This document shows positions 23,356-31,667 of a stretch of 64,000 nt of DNA, in pieces; within the stretch, counting starts at the first letter, position 1, and each line of letters starts with the position of its first letter. The DNA is from Polyangium spumosum (GTDB taxonomy: Bacteria; Myxococcota_A; Polyangia; Polyangiales; Polyangiaceae), in contig NZ_WJIE01000001.1 of assembly GCF_009649845.1 (NCBI RefSeq), forward strand, positions 496,001 through 560,000, given 5' to 3'. A model generated the notes under the pieces. That model saw only the letters and a list, made by a program, of their open reading frames with translations. It was not told the origin of the DNA and made no database searches. The translations under genes were made by a program, and so were the position numbers.

Positions 23356-24723
23356 TCAACGCCCCCCCGCCGCCGCCCCCTCCGCCGCCGCAATACGCCC
23401 GGGCAGCAAAGCCGCGCACCCGATCGTCACCACCAGCGCCACCCCGAAGATGAGAAGGCTCGTCCCATGCTCCCGTCGGGCAACCTCGGCCGCCGGCTCC
23501 TCCGTGAGCACCAGCCCGAGCACGGTCAGCCCGGCGATGCCGCCGATGTAACGCATCGTCGACGTCAGGCCCGCCGCCATTCCGCTCTTGTCCCGCGGCA
23601 CATCGCTGATCGACGACGCTTGCGAGGGCGCGCCCGTCAGCCCGAGGCCCAGGCCGAGCAAGCCGAGCGCGGGCACCGCCCCCGTCGTGGAGTCCCAGGG
23701 CAAGAGCCCGAGCAGCGCCACGCCCGCGACCGCGACCGCACAACCGACGAGCGCCACCGCCCGCGCCCCGAAGCGCTCGGACGCGCGCCCCGCGAACGGG
23801 GAAGCGACGATCATCATCGCCATCATCGCCACCAGCGTATTGCCCACCTCGCGCGGCCCCGCGCCGAAGAGACGCCCCGCCACCTGCGGCAGCTCGAACA
23901 GGATCGAATACATCGCGAAGTTCTGGATCGCGATGAGCAAGCTCCCCGCCACGAACGTGCGGCGCCGGAACAACGAAAAATCGATGATCGGATCCGCCGC
24001 GCGCCGCTCCCACCACGCAAACGGCACGAACCCCAGGACGCCGACCGCCGCGGCCCATCGATACGCCTCGTTCTCGAGCCCCACCACCACCCCGAGCAGC
24101 GACGCCCCGAGCAACACGGAGCCCAGTACGTCGAAGCGCGGTCGCGCCGCCGCGGCCATCTCCTTCGACGGCGCGGGCGCGGGTGCGCCGAGGTGCACGA
24201 GCGCCGCCGAGAGGACGAGCACCGGCACGTTCGCGAGGAAAATGGACGTCCAGCCGAAATGTGTCACGAGCAGCGCCCCGACCTTCGGCCCGAGCCCCGC
24301 CGACAGCCCCATCATGGCCCCCAGCGCGCCAAACGCGCGCCCTCGCACCTCCGGCGGCAGCTCCGTCCGCAGCAACGCAAACGCGCTCGGCGCGAGGATC
24401 GCCCCGCCCGCGGCCATGGCAATACGCGCCGCCGTCAGCCCCGGCAGCACCGGCCAGACCGAGGCGAGCGCCGCCCCGAGCGCGAACAATATCTGCCCCA
24501 GCGCGAGCGCCCGCCGATATCCGAGCCTGTCGCCGAGCTTGCCCCCCGGGCTCTGCAAGACGACGTTCGTGAGCAGATAACTCGACACGAGCGCCTGCCG
24601 CAAGACACCCGAATCGGCCCCGAGCGTGCGCGACATCTCGGGCAACGCGACCGCCACCATCGTCGAGTTGAGCGGCGCCAGCGCCGCCGAGAGCGCGATC
24701 GCGGCGAGCAGGCGCGTCGGCAC
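23356..24723 (-). CDS. MFS multidrug exporter, DHA2 (EmrB/QacA) type
   Basis: 455 aa from a GTG at 24723, chosen because GAAGGAGGG lies 7 nt upstream; a longer frame from 24831 would run through the previous gene. About 14 membrane helices. First-helix motif LNSTMVAVALPEMS is the DHA2 'LD.TIV..ALP' element with Asp replaced by Asn; loop 2-3 has GGKLGDRLGYRRAL, and helix 5 has a motif C-like Gly-rich stretch (GLSAGLGPKVGALL). It would export a drug or metabolite using the proton gradient. It begins 13 bp after the ATP-grasp dikinase subunit and is the last gene of that operon. Confidence 0.85.
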   Translation of the reverse strand: MPTRLLAAIALSAALAPLNSTMVAVALPEMSRTLGADSGVLRQALVSSYLLTNVVLQSPGGKLGDRLGYRRALALGQILFALGAALASVWPVLPGLTAARIAMAAGGAILAPSAFALLRTELPPEVRGRAFGALGAMMGLSAGLGPKVGALLVTHFGWTSIFLANVPVLVLSAALVHLGAPAPAPSKEMAAAARPRFDVLGSVLLGASLLGVVVGLENEAYRWAAAVGVLGFVPFAWWERRAADPIIDFSLFRRRTFVAGSLLIAIQNFAMYSILFELPQVAGRLFGAGPREVGNTLVAMMAMMIVASPFAGRASERFGARAVALVGCAVAVAGVALLGLLPWDSTTGAVPALGLLGLGLGLTGAPSQASSISDVPRDKSGMAAGLTSTMRYIGGIAGLTVLGLVLTEEPAAEVARREHGTSLLIFGVALVVTIGCAALLPGRIAAAEGAAAGGR

Positions 24724-24736
24724 CCGGGGCCCTCCT

Positions 24737-25543
24737 TCAGCCACGGGTGATCGCCCTTCGCTGGAGCAGATACAGCCGCCCCGCGGCGAAGGCCCACTCC
24801 ACATCCTGCGTGCCGGCGAACGCCGCTTCACACGCCGACGCCAGCGCGTCGAGCTCCACGAGCTGCGCGTCGGAGAGGCAAAACGCGCCGACCTCGTGCG
24901 CCGGCACGGCGACCTCGACCGTGCCCCCTCCCTCGCTCCACCGGATCGCGCAGTCCTTCTCGCCCGCTCTCTTCTGGAGCACCCGCCCGCCGCGCGCCAC
25001 GCGGTAATGGTCCGGCGTGACGAGCCCCGAGACGACCGCCTCTCCGAGCCCCCACGTCGCCTCGATCACGCGCTCGTCGGCGTTCGTCATCGGGTGGCGC
25101 GTGAAGAGCACGCCCGCGCAATCGGCGTGGACCAGCCGCTGCACGACGATCCCCATCCGCGGCTCCGACAAAAGGCCCAGCGTGCGCCGGTACGCGAGCG
25201 CCGTCGGCCCCCGCGCCGACGCGTGCACCGCCTTCAGCGCGTCGAGCAACGCGGGCCGGCTGCGCACGTTCAAGATCGTCGCGTGTTGCCCGGCGAAGCT
25301 CGCCGCGCTCGAGTCCTCCCCGATGCCCGACGACCGCACCGCCACGGGCCCCGCGAGCGTCGCGAATGCGTCGAAGATCGCCCCGTGCAGCGCCTCCTCC
25401 CCGAGCACCACGCGCTCCACGAACGCCGACGACAGCGCAAACGCCGGCGGAACGGGCAGCCCCATCCGATGCGCCTGCGAGAGCTGCGCCGCCTTCCCGC
25501 CGAACTCGGCCTCCGGCAAATCTCGATCGAGCGTCGCGATCAC
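24737..25543 (-). CDS. ATP-grasp (PEP/pyruvate-binding) subunit of a split dikinase
   Basis: 268 aa with a GTG start overlapping the upstream gene (GTGA). The whole protein matches the N-terminal nucleotide-binding domain of PEP synthase/rifampin phosphotransferase: 'FGGKAAQLSQAHRMGLPVPPAFALSS' opening, VAVRSSGIGEDSSAASFAGQHATILNV, 'MGIVVQRLV.AD.AGVLFTRHPMT' and GLGEAVVSGLVTPDHY, ending in DVEWAFAAGRLYLLQRRAI. This domain binds ATP and hands phosphate to the swivelling His domain, which here is on the neighbouring gene. Family enzymes carry both on one chain. Confidence 0.85.
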   Translation of the reverse strand: MIATLDRDLPEAEFGGKAAQLSQAHRMGLPVPPAFALSSAFVERVVLGEEALHGAIFDAFATLAGPVAVRSSGIGEDSSAASFAGQHATILNVRSRPALLDALKAVHASARGPTALAYRRTLGLLSEPRMGIVVQRLVHADCAGVLFTRHPMTNADERVIEATWGLGEAVVSGLVTPDHYRVARGGRVLQKRAGEKDCAIRWSEGGGTVEVAVPAHEVGAFCLSDAQLVELDALASACEAAFAGTQDVEWAFAAGRLYLLQRRAITRG

Positions 25544-27300
25544 GTCGCCACCTCCAGCGAGAGCGCGGGCGCCGCGGCGAGCACCGTCACTTCGCCTCTT
25601 TCGCCGTCCACCCGCACGAGCGCGCCGTCGGGGATCACCGTCGTCGCCTCCTTCGTGCCGACGATCCCGGGGATACCATATTCGCGCGCGACGATCGCCG
25701 CGTGCGAGAGCTGCCCTCCCCGATCCGTCACGATCGCGCCGAGCAGCGGCAGCACGACGTTGAAATACGCCGACGTCGTTCGGGTCACGAGCACGTCGCC
25801 CCTCTGGATACGCTCGAAATCCGAGGGATCGAGGACAACACGCGCCGTCCCTTCATACACGCCCGCATTGATGGACAGGCCCGCCACGCGCACGCCCGTA
25901 TCCTCCTCGTGCTTCGGCCCCGCGTGCTCCTGCGACATCTCGGCCATGAGCACGTTCATCGCCTTCATCGCGCGGCGCGCCGCGGCCGGGAAGACATCGA
26001 GCGGCGGCGGCTCGCCCGGCGGCGCGTTCAGCCACGCCGGCGCGTGCTCGAGCGTCATCGTCGCGCGATACAGCGCGCGCCTCGCGAGCTCCTCCGCCGA
26101 CGGCCCCTCGCGATCCGCCAGCAGCTCGACCATCTCCTCCATCGTCAGATCCACGGCGTGCTCCCGATCCGCGATCTTCCCCGCCGCCACGAGCCGCCGC
26201 CCCACCTCGAGCACGGCCCTGCGCGCGAGCCCCGTCCCCCAGCTATCCGCGTAAATGCCTCGCTCGTCGCGCAGCCGGTTGACGAGCCGCGCCTCGCCGA
26301 GCAGCTCGTCGAATTGCGCCCGGTGCTCGGCCGGCACCCGCGCGCGTAACTCCCGCTCCTTCGTATCCCGCGCGGCGAGCGCCTCTTTCTCCGCGTGCCC
26401 TCGCTCGATCACCGCCCGGAGCGCCCGGACCAGCATGTCCGGCAGCTCCCCCGCGGTCTTGTCCGCGATGTCGTATCCGATCGACCGATATCGCACGAGA
26501 TCGAGGTACCCCCGCGCCGCCGCCCCGACCTCCCCCGGCATGGCCATGAGGGTATCGAGCACGCCCTGCGGATTCCCCTTCCCGGCGAGCACCACGCGCC
26601 CCTCTTCGCTCGCGCGTAATGCCTTGCCCAGCGCCTCGAGCTCGTCGATGGCGATGCCGCGGGCGAGCGGCGACGTCCCCTGCAAGAGCGCGAGCGCCTC
26701 CCCCGAGCTCGCGCCCGTCCATTCGCACGTATGGGCGACGTAATCACCCGTCGGCAGGACGGCCGCGAGGTTGTATTCGTGGTGCAGGGTCGCCATGTCC
26801 ATCATGTGCCAGCGCGCGCGCCGCACGTGACTCTGGAGCTCGCCTGTGTCGAGCGAGGCCGGATCGATCGCCTGCAAGGCCTGGTTCTCCGCGATGGCCC
26901 ATGGCTTGTCCTTCCGGTCCCAGCGCTCGAGATCCGCGCGCCACAATTTCGCCTCGAAGGCGGCCTGGCACTTCCGGATCCGCGCCCGGATCCCGGGGTG
27001 AAGCCGGAAGAGCAACCAGAGCGCGGCCTTCGGCGGCGGCCCTCCGTTGCCTCCTCCTTCGGGCACGCCGTACGGCACCATCTGCGCGTACCCGAAGCCG
27101 TTCACCGAGACGACGTTCATCCGCTCCATGAGCAGCCCATATCGCTCCATTCCCTTGGCGAAGCCGCGCGGCATGCCGCGCGTCATGACCTCGGCGGCGA
27201 AGCGCGTGCTCGGGCGGGTGAAATGGGCTTTCTCGAGCTCCCAGGGACCCGGGCCGGGTGGCTCGAACGTGAGGTCGGGGAACATCGGATGGATCTTCAT
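25540..27300 (-). CDS. Substrate and phosphohistidine subunit of a split PEP-synthase-type dikinase
   Basis: 586 aa from the ATG at 27300, with GAGGTGAAGG just before it; a GTG six codons upstream is possible. Residues ~1-480 are the mostly helical middle domain (WELEKAHFTRPSTRF, then YGLLMERMNVVSVNGF and KLWRADLERWD) found between ATP-grasp and His domains in rifampin-phosphotransferase-like proteins. Residues ~490-586 are the mobile PEP-utilizing domain with the phosphohistidine motif GGQLSHAAIVAREYG (His ~533). The enzyme should move phosphate from ATP via His to pyruvate or a small molecule. Phenylphosphate synthase of Thauera is a known precedent for a two-gene split; the substrate here is unknown. 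Confidence 0.82.
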   Translation of the reverse strand: MKIHPMFPDLTFEPPGPGPWELEKAHFTRPSTRFAAEVMTRGMPRGFAKGMERYGLLMERMNVVSVNGFGYAQMVPYGVPEGGGNGGPPPKAALWLLFRLHPGIRARIRKCQAAFEAKLWRADLERWDRKDKPWAIAENQALQAIDPASLDTGELQSHVRRARWHMMDMATLHHEYNLAAVLPTGDYVAHTCEWTGASSGEALALLQGTSPLARGIAIDELEALGKALRASEEGRVVLAGKGNPQGVLDTLMAMPGEVGAAARGYLDLVRYRSIGYDIADKTAGELPDMLVRALRAVIERGHAEKEALAARDTKERELRARVPAEHRAQFDELLGEARLVNRLRDERGIYADSWGTGLARRAVLEVGRRLVAAGKIADREHAVDLTMEEMVELLADREGPSAEELARRALYRATMTLEHAPAWLNAPPGEPPPLDVFPAAARRAMKAMNVLMAEMSQEHAGPKHEEDTGVRVAGLSINAGVYEGTARVVLDPSDFERIQRGDVLVTRTTSAYFNVVLPLLGAIVTDRGGQLSHAAIVAREYGIPGIVGTKEATTVIPDGALVRVDGERGEVTVLAAAPALSLEVAT

Positions 27301-27324
27301 GGCCTTCACCTCGACCACGCTCCT

Positions 27325-27344
27325 CCGTGACGATCACGTTACGG
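27325..27344. promoter_or_regulatory. 20-bp dyad, candidate operator of the dikinase-exporter operon
   Basis: CCGTGACGATCACGTTACGG has arms CCGT-N-ACG and CGT-N-ACGG around four central bases. It lies 25 bp upstream of the dikinase start and overlaps a TAACGT -10-like box on the minus strand. Size and symmetry suit a TetR- or MarR-type repressor; no such regulator gene is next to it. Confidence 0.5.
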
Positions 27345-27561
27345 GAGCATGACGGGCGGGAGGCTACGAGGTCCGAGGCTCGACGTCCACGCCTGCTCGA
27401 CGGGCTGCCGTTCCCCCGAGAGGAGCCCCAGGGGCGGGCGAGCGCTGCCCGTGGATACTTTTCTTGGCCCGGGCTGGAATCCTTGGCAACCTGGCCCCGA
27501 TCCGGTGCGCGAAGCTCGCGCCTCCGTCAACCGAACCTCGTTCACGGTGGAGAGTCTCGAC

Positions 27562-28968
27562 ATGGCCGTCCCGGTTGCTCCGGGGGACATCCTGCTCGGC
27601 AAGTACAGGGTCGAACGTGTCCTCGGTCGAGGCGGGATGGGCGTGGTGGTCGCCGCTCGACACGTCGAGCTGGGGGAGCTCTACGCGATCAAGTTCCTCC
27701 TCCCGAACTGGGCCGGGGATCCCGTGTTGCGCGAGCGCTTCTTGCGCGAGGCTCGCGCCGCCGCGCGGCTCCGCAGCGAGCACGTCGCCCGGGTGCACGA
27801 CGTCGGCCGGATGGAGGGCGACGTGCCCTACATGGTGATGGAGCACCTCGAAGGGCGCGATCTCAAGGCGGTCCTGCGGGAGGGAGGGCCCTTGCCGGTC
27901 GACCAGGCCGTCACGTACATGGTGCATGTATGCGACGCCATGGCGGAGGCGCACGCCGCCGGTATCGTCCACCGCGACCTCAAGCCGGCCAACCTCTTTC
28001 TCACACGGCGCGCGAATGGCAGCCCCTGTGTCAAGGTCCTCGATTTCGGCATCTCCAAGCAGACGGGGCCCGAAGAGGTGGATCTGACGGGGACCGGGCA
28101 GATGTTCGGGTCGCCCCTGTACATGTCGCCCGAGCAGATGGCCCGGGCGAAGTCGGCCGATGCACGGGCCGACATCTGGGCCATCGGCGGCATCCTGTAC
28201 GAGCTCCTGACCGCGCGTTCGCCATTCTTCGCGGCGAACGTGATGGAGGTGGTCACGCGTGTCCTGCAGGAGGAGCCGGTCCCTCCGACGCAGCTTCGCC
28301 CGGACCTGCCGCCGGCCGTCGATGCGGTGATCTGGCGTTGCCTGCGCAAGCAGCCGGCGGACCGATATACGAGCGTCGAGGAGCTCGCCGTCGCGCTGCG
28401 TGGCATCCTGGGCATGGCCGGCGAAGCGGGGTTCGGCGGGGCCATGCCGCTGCCCGCGCGTCCGGTCATGCCGTCGAGCCCGGGCGGGGTGTCCACGAGC
28501 GGAATCCCCGCGATATCGGCTCCCGTAGTGCACGGCGCGCCGAGCGACGCGACGACCTCTGCGTGGGAAAAGACGGGGACGAAAGGCACACCCGGAGGCG
28601 CGAGGTGGCCCGTGTGGGCCGGGGCGGCGACCCTGGCGATTGCGTTGCTCCTCGGCCTCGCGTGGTTCGGCCTCCGCGGCTCTTCCAGCATCGAAGAGAC
28701 GCCCGCCGCCGCAACGTCCATCGGCGCGGCGACGGCGAGCGCCCCGGTCATCGTCGACCCGGCGCCGTTGCCCCCGGCCACGACCTCCGCCGTGGCGCCG
28801 GCCGCGCCCGAGCCGACCGTCTCGCCGGAATCGCCGCCGCCGAGCCTTCCTCCGACCGTCTCCGCCCCCGCGGCCCCCGCGAAGGGCCCCGTGGCTCCGC
28901 GGCCTCCGGCGACCAGCGCGCCGAATCGCGGCCCATCGAAGCAGAGCCGGCATGAATCCCTGTTTTGA
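27562..28968 (+). CDS. Membrane Ser/Thr protein kinase (Hanks type)
   Basis: 468 aa from the ATG at 27562, preceded by GGTGGAGAG; earlier in-frame starts give unnatural sequence. The kinase domain (residues ~15-285) is complete: LGRGGMGVVVAA, YAIKFLLP, IVHRDLKPANLFL, VLDFGISKQ, GSPLYMSPEQM. A Pro/Ser/Gly linker leads to one membrane helix, VWAGAATLAIALLLGLAWFG (~355-375), and a Pro/Ala-rich extracytoplasmic tail of ~90 aa with no sensor domain. It is the first gene of a three-gene unit with a TPR/PEGA protein and a Gly-rich lipoprotein, which may be its partners or targets. Confidence 0.9.
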   Translation: MAVPVAPGDILLGKYRVERVLGRGGMGVVVAARHVELGELYAIKFLLPNWAGDPVLRERFLREARAAARLRSEHVARVHDVGRMEGDVPYMVMEHLEGRDLKAVLREGGPLPVDQAVTYMVHVCDAMAEAHAAGIVHRDLKPANLFLTRRANGSPCVKVLDFGISKQTGPEEVDLTGTGQMFGSPLYMSPEQMARAKSADARADIWAIGGILYELLTARSPFFAANVMEVVTRVLQEEPVPPTQLRPDLPPAVDAVIWRCLRKQPADRYTSVEELAVALRGILGMAGEAGFGGAMPLPARPVMPSSPGGVSTSGIPAISAPVVHGAPSDATTSAWEKTGTKGTPGGARWPVWAGAATLAIALLLGLAWFGLRGSSSIEETPAAATSIGAATASAPVIVDPAPLPPATTSAVAPAAPEPTVSPESPPPSLPPTVSAPAAPAKGPVAPRPPATSAPNRGPSKQSRHESLF

Positions 28969-29003
28969 GCGCCCTCCCGCCCGGGGCCCTCGTCGAGGCG
29001 CGA

Positions 29004-30047
29004 ATGCGTGAACGAATCATCGGCTTCGTATCGCTCTTGATCCCCCTCCTCGTCGCGGGGCCTGCCGCCGGCCAGCCCAGGCCTTCGGACAAGGTGCGTG
29101 AAGCGAAGGCGCTCTACGATACGGCGCTCGAGGAGTTCGACGGGGGGCGATACGAGAGCGCCTGTCCCAAGCTCGAGACGGTGACGCGCCTCGTGCCGGA
29201 GGCCCTCGGCGCCAAGCTGACGCTCGCGAGTTGTTACGAGGGCTGGGGGCGGCTCGCGAGCGCGTGGGCCGAATACAACCGAGCCGCCGATCTCGCGGCG
29301 GCGACGAAGCAGGGCGAACGCGAGCGGAAGGCGCTTCGAAGCGCGGCCGCGCTGGGGCCGAGGCTCGCGCGATTGCGCGTGGTGCTCCCTGCGTCCATGG
29401 TCGCCACGCCGGGCTTCGAGGTTCGTATCGATGGCGCCCTCGTGACCCCGAAGGAGGGGACTGTGAGCCTCCCGCTCGACGCAGGGAGCCATGTTCTCGA
29501 ATTCACGGCCCCAGGGTTCGAGGGGGAGCGGCGCACCGTGATGATGAAGGACGGCGAAGAAACGCGGGTGAAAGGCGTGCACCTCTCGCGTGCGTTCACA
29601 CCTTCGCCCCCGGCGGAGCCCCCGCCCGTGAATCCCCAGAAACCCTCGGGTCCGGTGCCTGCCGCGGTGAACAGCGAGCAGAACAGCGGAGCCGAGGGGC
29701 GGGGCGCGCCGGCGTGGGCCTGGGCCGTGGGAGGCGTGGGGATCGCGGCGCTCGGCGTGGGTATCGGGTTCGTCGTGGATTGGGCGGACGCGCAAGGTGA
29801 GCTGGAAGCGCGTTGCCCGGGGCGCACGTGCGAGCTCGGAGAGGATTCCCTCGCGAGCCTGACGAGCATGGGTGATCGCTGGAACCGCAGCCTCGGCGTG
29901 GGCGTGGGTCTCGGGGCGCTCGGGTTCGGCTGCGTCGTCGCGGCCTCCGTCGCGCTCGTGTCGAACAAGCGGCAGAAGGACGCGTCGATGATCATGCCGA
30001 TCGCGGGGCCCAAGATGGGAGGAGTCGTATGGCGCGGGCTTTTCTGA
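29004..30047 (+). CDS. Secreted TPR/PEGA-like protein with C-terminal membrane helices
   Basis: 347 aa from the ATG at 29004 (GAGG upstream). Signal peptide to ~residue 23 (MRERIIGFVSLLIPLLVAGPAAG). Residues ~28-115 form TPR-like helices (EAKALYDTALEEFDGGRYESACPKLE, then LASCYEGWGRLASAWAEYNRA). Residues ~125-195 are a PEGA-like beta domain (GFEVRIDGALV, LPLDAGSHVLEFTAPGFE). A Pro-rich linker and two membrane helices (AWAVGGVGIAALGVGIGFVV and LGVGVGLGALGFGCVVAASVALV) end the chain. This arrangement is common in myxobacterial proteins next to Ser/Thr kinases. It follows the kinase gene by 35 bp and overlaps the next gene by 19 nt. Confidence 0.75.
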   Translation: MRERIIGFVSLLIPLLVAGPAAGQPRPSDKVREAKALYDTALEEFDGGRYESACPKLETVTRLVPEALGAKLTLASCYEGWGRLASAWAEYNRAADLAAATKQGERERKALRSAAALGPRLARLRVVLPASMVATPGFEVRIDGALVTPKEGTVSLPLDAGSHVLEFTAPGFEGERRTVMMKDGEETRVKGVHLSRAFTPSPPAEPPPVNPQKPSGPVPAAVNSEQNSGAEGRGAPAWAWAVGGVGIAALGVGIGFVVDWADAQGELEARCPGRTCELGEDSLASLTSMGDRWNRSLGVGVGLGALGFGCVVAASVALVSNKRQKDASMIMPIAGPKMGGVVWRGLF

Positions 30048-31399
30048 ATCGGAATGCGGGGCCCATGGCCTTCGTAGCGGCGTGTCTGCTCGCCGGATGT
30101 GTCACGTTCGAGGTGAACCCACCGCCCGAGGGCGTCGGCGGCACCGGCGGCGTGGGGGGCGCTGGGGGCGCGGGCGGCGCGGGCGGCGCGGGCGGCGCGG
30201 GCGGCGCGGGCGGCGCGGGCGGTGGTGCCCCGGCATTACCTTACTGTACCGGGGGCTCGACCTGGGTGATGGCGGCCGGGGAGCTCTACCTCGGGGACAT
30301 GACGCTCGACGGGACGCCGGACCCGACCTCCGGGTGGAAACAATATGGGTTCGACCTCGATGGCCGGCAATCCACGAAGGTATCGACGGACCTCTGCAAG
30401 CCCACGGCGGGCGGCTCGCCAGCCTGGGTATATCCCGACGGCGACGACGGCATCGACAACTCGTTCGGAAAAAACGTGCTGCCGGTTCTTTTCGGCCTCT
30501 CCTCGGACGCATCGACGCAAATCAACGCGTCCATCATGAATGGGAAGTTCACGGTGCTCGTCGCGATCGACCATTTCTCGCCGGGGAAGAGCTGCAGGAC
30601 ATCGGCGAAGCTCTACCTGGCGAGCGAGCGCGGCGCTCCGCCGAACTTCAATGGGTCCGACGTCTGGCCTCTCGACCCCGAGTTCCTGGTCTCCGCCATG
30701 AACGTGTATCCGGAAGTCGAGATCGTGGGCACGAAGTTGCGGAGCGTGACGGGCGGGAGCTTCGATCTCAGGATCCCATGGACGGATATGTCGTCGATGG
30801 TGTTTCCCCTCCGTCAGGCGCGCCTCGAGATCGATTTTGCCCCGAACTATCAGAGCGCCACCTGCATGCTCGGCGGGGTCATGGAGCGCGAAGAATACAG
30901 CTATGAAATGTCGAAGATGGCGCCGTATCTCGACGAATCGTTCTGCGATCCTCTCTCCCCCACGTTGCAGGCCATCCTGAACATGGTCCGTCAAGCTTCG
31001 GATATGCCGATCAGCGGGGTCCACGACCCCGCGGTCGAGTGTGACGCGATTTCGATCGGCATGGCCTTCCGGATGACGCTCGCGCTCCTCGGCGGCATCA
31101 GCATCCCGGCGCCTCCACCGCCGGATCCGTGCGTCACCTCGGGGTGCACCGAGTCCTGCGCCGAGCTGACGCAGGGGTCATCGATCCCGAGCTGTGCGAC
31201 GTCTGCTGGTATGGATGCACAGGCTCGCTACGATGCACTCTGGGCTTGTAGCTGCTTGGCAGGGGGCGCGTGCCTGTCCGCGTGCACGAGCAGCCTCTGC
31301 GTGGGAGCGGACCCATCGGCGAGCTGCAGCACCTGCATCGTCAATACCGCCGAGCCATCGGGTTGCTCGGGCGCTTATATCTCCTGCGCCGTCGACTGA
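30029..31399 (+). CDS. Lipoprotein with GGA-repeat linker and Cys-rich C terminus; member of an unnamed family
   Basis: 456 aa. Lipobox in VAACLLAGC (Cys ~24), then a (GGA)n linker (residues ~38-66). The body carries 'DGDDGIDNSFGKNVLPVLFGLSS', NGKFTVLVAIDHF, GSDVWPLD and 'SFDLRIPWTDMSSMVFPLRQARLEIDF', a beta-rich pattern that recurs in the lipoprotein at 48641-49744. The C-terminal ~90 residues hold about 14 Cys (CVTSGCTESC, CSCLAGGACLSACTSSLC), pointing to disulfides outside the inner membrane. Start overlaps the previous gene by 19 nt. Function unknown; likely exposed at the cell envelope. Confidence 0.75.
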   Translation: MARAFLNRNAGPMAFVAACLLAGCVTFEVNPPPEGVGGTGGVGGAGGAGGAGGAGGAGGAGGAGGGAPALPYCTGGSTWVMAAGELYLGDMTLDGTPDPTSGWKQYGFDLDGRQSTKVSTDLCKPTAGGSPAWVYPDGDDGIDNSFGKNVLPVLFGLSSDASTQINASIMNGKFTVLVAIDHFSPGKSCRTSAKLYLASERGAPPNFNGSDVWPLDPEFLVSAMNVYPEVEIVGTKLRSVTGGSFDLRIPWTDMSSMVFPLRQARLEIDFAPNYQSATCMLGGVMEREEYSYEMSKMAPYLDESFCDPLSPTLQAILNMVRQASDMPISGVHDPAVECDAISIGMAFRMTLALLGGISIPAPPPPDPCVTSGCTESCAELTQGSSIPSCATSAGMDAQARYDALWACSCLAGGACLSACTSSLCVGADPSASCSTCIVNTAEPSGCSGAYISCAVD

Positions 31400-31416
31400 G
31401 ACGCGCGGCCGTGCCC

Positions 31417-31656
31417 GCAGGATCGTCTGCACGCTGGCCGATGGCCGCTCCCTGCCGCGCAGGATCGTCCGTACGCTGGCCGATGGCCGCTCCCCGCCGC
31501 GCAGGATCGTCCGTAGGCTGGCCGATGGCAGACTTCCGCCGCGCAGGATCCTCCGTACGCTGGCCGATGGCCGCTCCCTGCCGCGCAGGATCGTCCGTAG
31601 GCTGGCCGATGGCAGACTTCCGCCGCGCAGGATCGTCCGTAGGCTGGCCTCTGGAC
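31417..31656. repeat. 42-bp tandem repeat, nearly six copies, in a convergent gap
   Basis: Units begin GCAGGATCGTCCGTA at 31417, 31459, 31501, 31543, 31585 and 31627, an exact 42-bp period; the last copy is partial. Two unit subtypes alternate (CGATGGCCGCTCC and CGATGGCAGACTTCC). There are no unique spacers. The array fills most of the gap between a lipoprotein gene (+) and the 231-aa gene (-). Confidence 0.9.
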
Positions 31657-31667
31657 GATCCTGGAGC

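Noticed and set aside
31417-31656. CRISPR array
   Set aside because: The 42-bp units are contiguous with no unique spacers and no cas genes are near.
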